NCBI GenBank assembly: GCA_017979445.1
Contig: CM030706.1
Span: 31,327,330-31,391,329 of the forward strand
Length of the DNA: 64,000 nucleotides
Origin: Akebia trifoliata
Taxonomy: Eukaryota; Streptophyta; Magnoliopsida; Ranunculales; Lardizabalaceae
Direction of reading: 5' to 3'
Each line of letters opens with the position of its first letter. The first letter of the stretch is position 1. A program made the translations under genes and the position numbers. Positions 57,683 to 64,000 of this stretch are shown here, in pieces. Under the pieces are notes generated by a model. That model searched no databases. It saw only the letters and a list, made by a program, of their open reading frames with translations, and was not told where the DNA came from.

Positions 57683-60600
57683 TGTAACACGCCAGATTTT
57701 CAACTCATATCTCGAGAAAATCAAATGGTGAGATTTGGAAGAAAATATCGAAAGAGAGACTTAGAGTAAAATACTCGGATTTTGTTATGATTTATTTCGA
57801 GGAAAATCAACTTCGCCATTAGATTCAAAAGGATCGAAATATATACATTAGCCTGTAAGCAAGTCCGAATTCGAATTCGGATAGAAAAGTTATAGAATCC
57901 TCGAATTTCGTGTTAAGTGGGACCCAAAATAGTGGAATTTCGTTAGAGCGAGAATCAAAAAGATTTGATGATACCATTAGATCCGTAGTGAAAAATTATT
58001 CGAAATAGTATATTCGTTTGTCGTTTTCCGAGTCCGAATAGTTAAGTTACGATCGAAACTAGAAATGATGGGGAAATTACAAGTATACCCTCAGCTTTAT
58101 TATAAAAGAAATCTTATTTCTTTTATTTCATTTCATTTCTCTTCTTCTCCAAGGAAACCAAACGGCAGCCACTTCTCAACCCAAGGGTTTCAACCCATTC
58201 CCTTCAAGTTCTAGCCCGAACGAAGCCGAGTTGAACCTCGACGAAAAAGACAAAGTTGTCGGCCACGTCGAGAGCTACAACTTCACCATCTTTACTTATC
58301 CATTCTTGTTCATTTTCTCCATCCTCCATCAAAACCAGCCGGGTAGCTCGAGTAAACCTCCACATCTTCCGTCCGAGGGCTTCATCGAGTTAGGAGCTAG
58401 GTCTATGCTTCATTTTAGAGGAGAAGGAAAACGTCATTGTCGGATACCTTGCAAACCCTCGCTCGTTTCGCATCCAAGTCAGCCCAACCTCGACTCTTGA
58501 GACATCCAACCCTGATTTGTAGTGTTAGCTTGTACTCTTGGCGTTCACAACCAAGTAAGGGACTTCCAATTCTTATTGGTAGCTTTAGATTTCTGAAACT
58601 TGCATTTAGGGATTTTGTTAAAAATGTGTTGCTTGTTTTAAATCATAGAGATTTTGTTTGAATGGAAATTCATGCTAGAAATAAAGATTTGAGGTGTTTA
58701 ATCTATGTTTTAAATGTTGAATTCGTGGGTGGATTGAGGGATTTGAGGAATGGAACAAAGATCCAAAGAAGGGATCGAAAAACCCAAAAATCGCGAGTGA
58801 GGTTCAGGCTGTCGGCGGGAAGGGTCGGTGCCACCGGCACCTGCCGAAGGCATTCTGTCGGTTCCACCGACAGAATGAAGCTTCTGCCACCGAAAATTTT
58901 CTTCTGTCGGCAGGAACCATCGGTTCCACCGACAGAACAAGGTTCTGCTGCCGACAGCACTGTTCTGAGTCAAAAACAGACTCTGACTCTTGGCTTGACT
59001 TCCTCACACCTTATACACTATTTCTCACCCTTTATTTCATTAAAAACATTTAAGTAAATGTCCTCTTTAATTTTTACTTTCCATTTACTTTAATTTCTTT
59101 AATGAAATTAAGGTTTTACCCCCTATTTCGGAACAATGGGAATGGTTTTAAGATCCAAATCTCAAAGGATCAAAATCCAAATTTTGGTTTTAAGAACAAA
59201 ACGTATTTTTCGACGTTTTCGACAAGTTTTCAAAGTGTAATAACTTTCGCGTAACTTTGAATTAGATTTCAAAAACTATATGGTGTCGAATCTCATGATC
59301 AAGACTTTCATTTCGAAAAACCCGTTTTTAATTTCGAGAACTTTGAAAATTTGAGTTTCTGACACTTAGCCAAATTTTCACCAGCTTTCTCTATTTTTAA
59401 CAGCTTTGGTCCCGAGCATCGCTGGGACCTTGTTTTTTAATAAACTTCGGTGGTTTTCAATGGAAAGACCAAAAGAATGACTTTGGAAGATTGAAAATGA
59501 ATGGTTGATTTGAAAAGATGAAAAATGAGAATGTTGAGAGAATGGGAAAAGGGAATGAACGGTAAAATGTCAGAATCACACCCGAGGGGTGATGTCTGCA
59601 TTTTACATTGTATGTTGTGTGTAGGTTGGTGAAAGGATATCCAGGTTATTAATGAAAGGGTTGCATGTTTATTTCCGATTATGTTAGCGCTTGCGCTGAG
59701 TACTGTTATTTATTTTAGGCCGATTGGCCACAGTTGCATGGTAGGAACTGGATATCCGTTCTCAACCCTGTTCTGTTAATTTCTCTTTTGTTTTAAATGA
59801 AAAATCATATATGTACGTAGCTATTTTGTGAGCTGTTAAAGGGTTTGTGAATGCCTGAAGGGATAGTGTGTCACATCATCCGAAGGGGTACACTATCCTG
59901 GGATGTACGGTAGGGACCACCAAACTCATACGTGGTATGGGACGCGTATGAGAGTGGAGTCACAACTGGAATCCGGGTCCATTCCTTTCTTATCTTTACC
60001 AGTGAACGTGTATTGTAAAGGTGGTCGTATACGAGTGGAGTGTCATTTGGGAATCACATGCACGCCTGATAGGCATAGACGAAGATGATTAGTCAGTGAT
60101 CACTAACAATCTAGTAGTAGTCGAACGTTCTGACACATCGAAAAGAGACCCATTGCTTACGGTCACGTTAAACGGCCAGCCTGAGCCGGATAAATGGTTC
60201 CGCAAGCGTGGTAGACACGACCAGCCACAAAATCAGGAACTACGATGTTATTGGGGAATATCATGTCCCGACTGGGAGCGATCCAGTCGTGAATCCCAAC
60301 TCTTTAATTCCAATACTCCACCATTTGTATTATGTATCTGTTGTTATATTTCGAATTACAAACTGAGAAGCATGTCTATTATTTTAATGTTGTCAACATT
60401 ATTTGCATAAAATGGAAAATGTATAATGAGTATGGATGATTGATGTTATGTGTAATTTTTAAACTGTTTAGTTGCTCATCCCTGACTATATGTACCAGTT
60501 GATCGTATTTTATCTTGTAAAACCTTGCATGTATTAAAATGTTCAGTATGCTTTATTCGATCATGCTTAGGAAGGGTTATTAGTAGGAATTGGCTGTGGA

Positions 60601-61088
60601 CTTACTGGGTAACCATTGTTACTCACCCTTTCCTTCCTAATTTTTTAGTTTCAGCACTTGCAGCTACCGAGGCAGGCGTAGAGTCAGTAATTGAAGAGTA
60701 TCTGGTCGATTAGATCGATGATCAGATTTTATTGCCTGGTGAGCACTAGGGCTACATTCCTTAGTGTTGTCAGTTTCCGCCAGGATGTATGTAGTTTTTG
60801 GATTGAGAGTTTAGGCCTATGTTAGAGTGAGAGTGTTTTGGTAAGCCTGTATATGATTAAATCTTCCGCACTCTGATATACTTACATGTTAGATGTAATT
60901 AGTCTTCCGCTGTTATTTTCCTGTATCTACATTTTTATATACAGGTTTTGTTATAAATTGGTTTATCAGGTTTGAGTTCCGTGAAATGCTAACATAAATA
61001 GAGGAGACCATGCCGAAATTTCGAGGTGCCACCTAGTACCTTGGGATTTGGCCTTGGGATTTGTGTTAGCGTTTGGCGGGGCGCCACA
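57683..61088 (+). mobile_element. Solo LTR C (3406 bp), divergent relative of A and B
   Basis: Begins TGTAACACGCCAGA and ends GCGGGGCGCCACA, with a perfect ATAAT target duplication (57678-57682 and 61089-61093). The first ~400 bp and the last ~1.5 kb align with LTRs A and B; the middle (about 58100-59550) does not. The middle contains a GC-rich patch (58800-58965) with TCGGTTCCACCGACAG palindromes. Open frames here (58231-59057) are inside the LTR and match no protein I know. Confidence 0.92.
58800..58965 (+). repeat. GC-rich palindromic repeats in LTR C
   Basis: CTGTCGGTTCCACCGACAG and the related CATCGGTTCCACCGACAG occur about 70 bases apart. Each can fold on itself (CTGTCGGT/ACCGACAG), and further CTGTCGGC and GCCGACAG pieces flank them. 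Absent from LTRs A and B. Confidence 0.7.
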
Positions 61089-61093
61089 ATAAT

Positions 61094-64000
61094 GGTTCTT
61101 AAGATTTGATTATATCTACTTCATTGAAGTCTTGGTTTCAAGTGTCGAACATTTGGACAGTTATGAAGAATTAGGATTAACAATTCCCAAAGAAAAGTAG
61201 GCAAAAGTTACTTATATTATATTATTATTTTACTTTATTTATGTAATTACTTCATTTGGTTGTTCGTTTAATTAATAATTGGTCTTACAAAATTTGTTTA
61301 TGTAATTACTTCATTTGGTTGTTCGTTTGGTATCTTATAATTGGTTTAAAAGATCAAGCACATGAAAAAATAATTTAATAACTTTATTTAGGGACTGAAT
61401 AGATCTTGCATTAATTAAAGTCTTGAATCAGACTAGTTTTCTACTTTCAATTTCTTTACATTTGATTACTAAAAACATAATAAATTTTGTTATTTGTTTA
61501 ATTTAGATGAATTTTAGTTTCATAAGAGAACTACGTACTCTTACTTCATAGTAGGTATTTTTTTAAATCTTTTTATTAAAGTTGATTATTTGAAGAAAGA
61601 GAAAAACAAGAAAGAAATAAAAATACACAGATTTAATGTGGTTCAGTAGTGTGCCTACATCCACAAGAGCAAGGAACTGAATTTTCACTATATGTCAAAT
61701 TAGGGTTACATCATATGAATTTATAGTAAATCATAGTCGTACAATAGGTATTAGAAAATTCTAATAATACCCTTGTACCGTACCGCAAGGGTGTTGTTCT
61801 CACACTCCCAACCCATTAATTGTCCCTAACAATCCCAAAATTAAATATTGTCATTCTGCTTAGAACGCAACACTCCATTCTCTTTACTCTAGCATCTGTC
61901 TTTTTTTTTTATATACGAGTTCTACTCAATATGAGCCACATACTACAATAGGTATATTTTTTGAAAAATGCAAAATAATCAAAAAAATCAATTTTGTGTC
62001 CTCGAGTGTGAAAGATTTTGATTTCAATTTAAATCAAAGATGACTTCCTTATCGAGGAAGGGGATTTATCATGATTCATACCTTTGAACATGCTTAAAAA
62101 ATATAGACTTTTTAATTAAAACCTATTTTTATAAGAAAGGGGCCTAATACCTTAGTCCAAAAAATATTTTGTGGTGTATGCATTAGTGTAGGAATTTTAA
62201 AAATATTTTTTTTGAAAAGATTTTTTTTAACCTCTACCTTTTTTAATCGAGCTAGAGGTAAATGAGGGTTTTCATCTTATTTTAAGACTAAAAGAATACA
62301 AAAATAAAAGAAAGAGAGGGGAAAAAGAAAAGGAATTATTTTTTTTCTTTTAGTCCTTACTTTATCTTTATTGATTTGATTTTCTTTGAATTTTACTCTT
62401 GATCTTTAAAAATTGACTATTTGGTCTTATGTTCTGTTTAGAAAAACTGTACGTAAAGTTGTTGATGTTGAATTAAGTTGTCAAAGTTAAGAAAAAGTTG
62501 TTGCAGAATTGAGTATATTGTTTATTAACATATTGTCTAATTGTATTATCAAGATGTTAAATTATTTGGTAACCTGTTGTCTAGAATTTGTTGGATGAAA
62601 TTAAAAATAATATTAAACAAAGAGATTATTTATCTAATATAAGTAATAATATGTTAACAATAAGTATAAATATAAGATTTAATATTAAAAATTAAAAAAT
62701 AAGATTTAATTTTATTTTTTCTGTACATCGAAGCAATGCTCAATAATATTTCTACACGAAGAGTGATAATAATTAAACCACTCATCATTCGTTCTTGGCA
62801 CATTTTTTTATGAAAATCATATATGTGATACCGTATATTACGATATGATATAAGATATCTTTGCATATTTTGGTAACATGCATAAATTATGTAATATTTT
62901 TCTAAGGCAATTTAAACAAAATTCAATAAATTTAAATTACCTTAATGAGTATAAAAAATATCAAAAATAAAATAATGATTTATTACCAACAAAAAGATGC
63001 AGAAAATTTAAATTTGGATCGCTCAACGCAGATTGAAAAACTCGTTAATCGTATGCCGAACCTCCTATCCAACTAAAAAAATAGTGAACTATATGTCAAA
63101 TAAACAAATAGCCAAGATATTCTGTGTACATTTAATATTTCTTCCTGATCAAAATGGTATTTATTTATCAAATGGTATAACTATATGTATATTGTATCGT
63201 CGATTACACCTACGTAATCCTATTTTATTTAAAAGTAAACATTAAATAATTATTATGTTATTAATTATATTAATTTAAATATTAAATAATTAATTATCTT
63301 AAATTACAAAAAATATTGTTGGTCTGCTAATATTTTTGGTAATGTGATGCTCAAATCAAGTATTTTTATTAAGTCACGAGATAAATTATATAATACTTGC
63401 AACACGTGATGAAAATATCGATTTATCATTTCACTAGAATGTTGGAATCTATCCTGATTATTTTTATTCTTTACATTACAATTTGTTCTTTAACTCTTAC
63501 TATTCTATTATCTTAAAGTAATCATCTATCTCTTATAAAATACCATAATTTATTGAAGACATAATTATCTATGCGAAAATTATCATAGCAAGGTACTGGA
63601 TTATTTGAATCAATTATTTCTCTAACATATAAATTATAAAAAAGTAGTAAAGTTCGACACAGTTACTTCATGCGTCGATTCCTTGTACAGTAATAATTCC
63701 ATAGTAAAATAAAAAAGAATTTTTTTTTCTTTATGCTAACATTCATCTATTACTGCATATATGCAAATGACATTAGCATAAACATATAATAATTAATAAT
63801 TATCCAATCATATAAAATTTAAATGAAAAATGAAAAACTTAAACACAAACATTTCTACCAATCATAACGTAAAAATACTAAGTAAAAAATTCATGTAAAA
63901 ATTTAATAAATTAAAGTAATGTCTTCTAATAATTATGGTAATAAAAAAAAAGAATATCAATGTTCTATTATAGCATTTAATAAATTATAATAATAAATAT
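61094..64000. other. AT-rich intergenic DNA, no gene seen
   Basis: A ~27-bp segment (TTACTTCATTTGGTTGTTCG with flanks) is repeated at about 61250 and 61306. At 61624-61665 there is ACAGATTTAATGTGGTTCAG with GTGCCTACATCCAC, a phrase also found in degenerate form at 34263-34315. The rest, especially 62600-64000, is very AT-rich. Open frames at 62654-62866 and 63033-63245 are unrecognised and of chance composition. Confidence 0.5.

Noticed and set aside
58231..59057. Open frames in the GC-rich part of LTR C as possible genes
   Set aside because: They lie wholly inside a solo LTR, overlap each other on both strands, and owe their openness to GC-rich palindromic repeats.
1..64000. tRNA, rRNA or a multi-gene biosynthetic or defence system
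   Set aside because: I saw no tRNA cloverleaf with A and B boxes other than the SINE-like element, no rRNA, and only one intact gene; the rest is transposon sequence.

Overview
The window is nuclear DNA from a flowering plant, probably a eudicot. It is AT-rich, has short GT-AG introns, and carries plant-specific gene and transposon families (HD-ZIP IV, EXORDIUM, Tat-type Ty3/gypsy, Ty1/copia, hAT, Mutator-like). I cannot name the species from the sequence.

Only one intact protein-coding gene is visible: an HD-ZIP class IV transcription factor at 38077-42315 (+). It has nine coding exons and 707 codons, and is closest in my recollection to Arabidopsis HDG11/HDG12. Everything else I can support is mobile DNA or its debris, much of it nested.

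Layout. 382-2254: a Mutator-like (Pack-MULE type) element holding a broken EXORDIUM-like gene, followed by a hairpin MITE. 3619-7210: solo LTR A with TSD TAGAG, itself holding a MITE. 9.4-14.35 kb: remains of a Tat-type gypsy element (+) with integrase, a 34-bp tandem array, polypurine tract and 3' LTR. 14.86-24.65 kb: a second gypsy element on the minus strand, split inside its reverse transcriptase by a 4.8-kb insertion (16943-21722). 24.7-34.0 kb: LTR-like debris, a gag-like coding remnant cut by a solo LTR (29665-31196), and a third gypsy integrase (-) with a tandem array just behind it. 36.3-37.5 kb: a TIR element carrying two SINE-like insertions. 37.5-42.7 kb: the HD-ZIP IV gene, with a repeat-built first intron and a MITE in intron 8. 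42.7-44.4 kb: hAT-like and TIR elements. 45.3-53.1 kb: a Ty1/copia element (-) interrupted by solo LTR B (50062-53041, TSD GTATG). 53.8-57.3 kb: an AT-rich minisatellite and a dead hAT transposase (-). 57683-61088: solo LTR C (TSD ATAAT). 61.1-64 kb: AT-rich with no gene seen.

The clearest signals are three related ~3-kb solo LTRs with perfect target duplications, a family of elements that sit in TA microsatellites (one with two empty sites in this window), and tandem arrays directly behind dead Tat integrase genes. I see no multi-gene system; this is a transposon-dense plant region with one regulatory gene.
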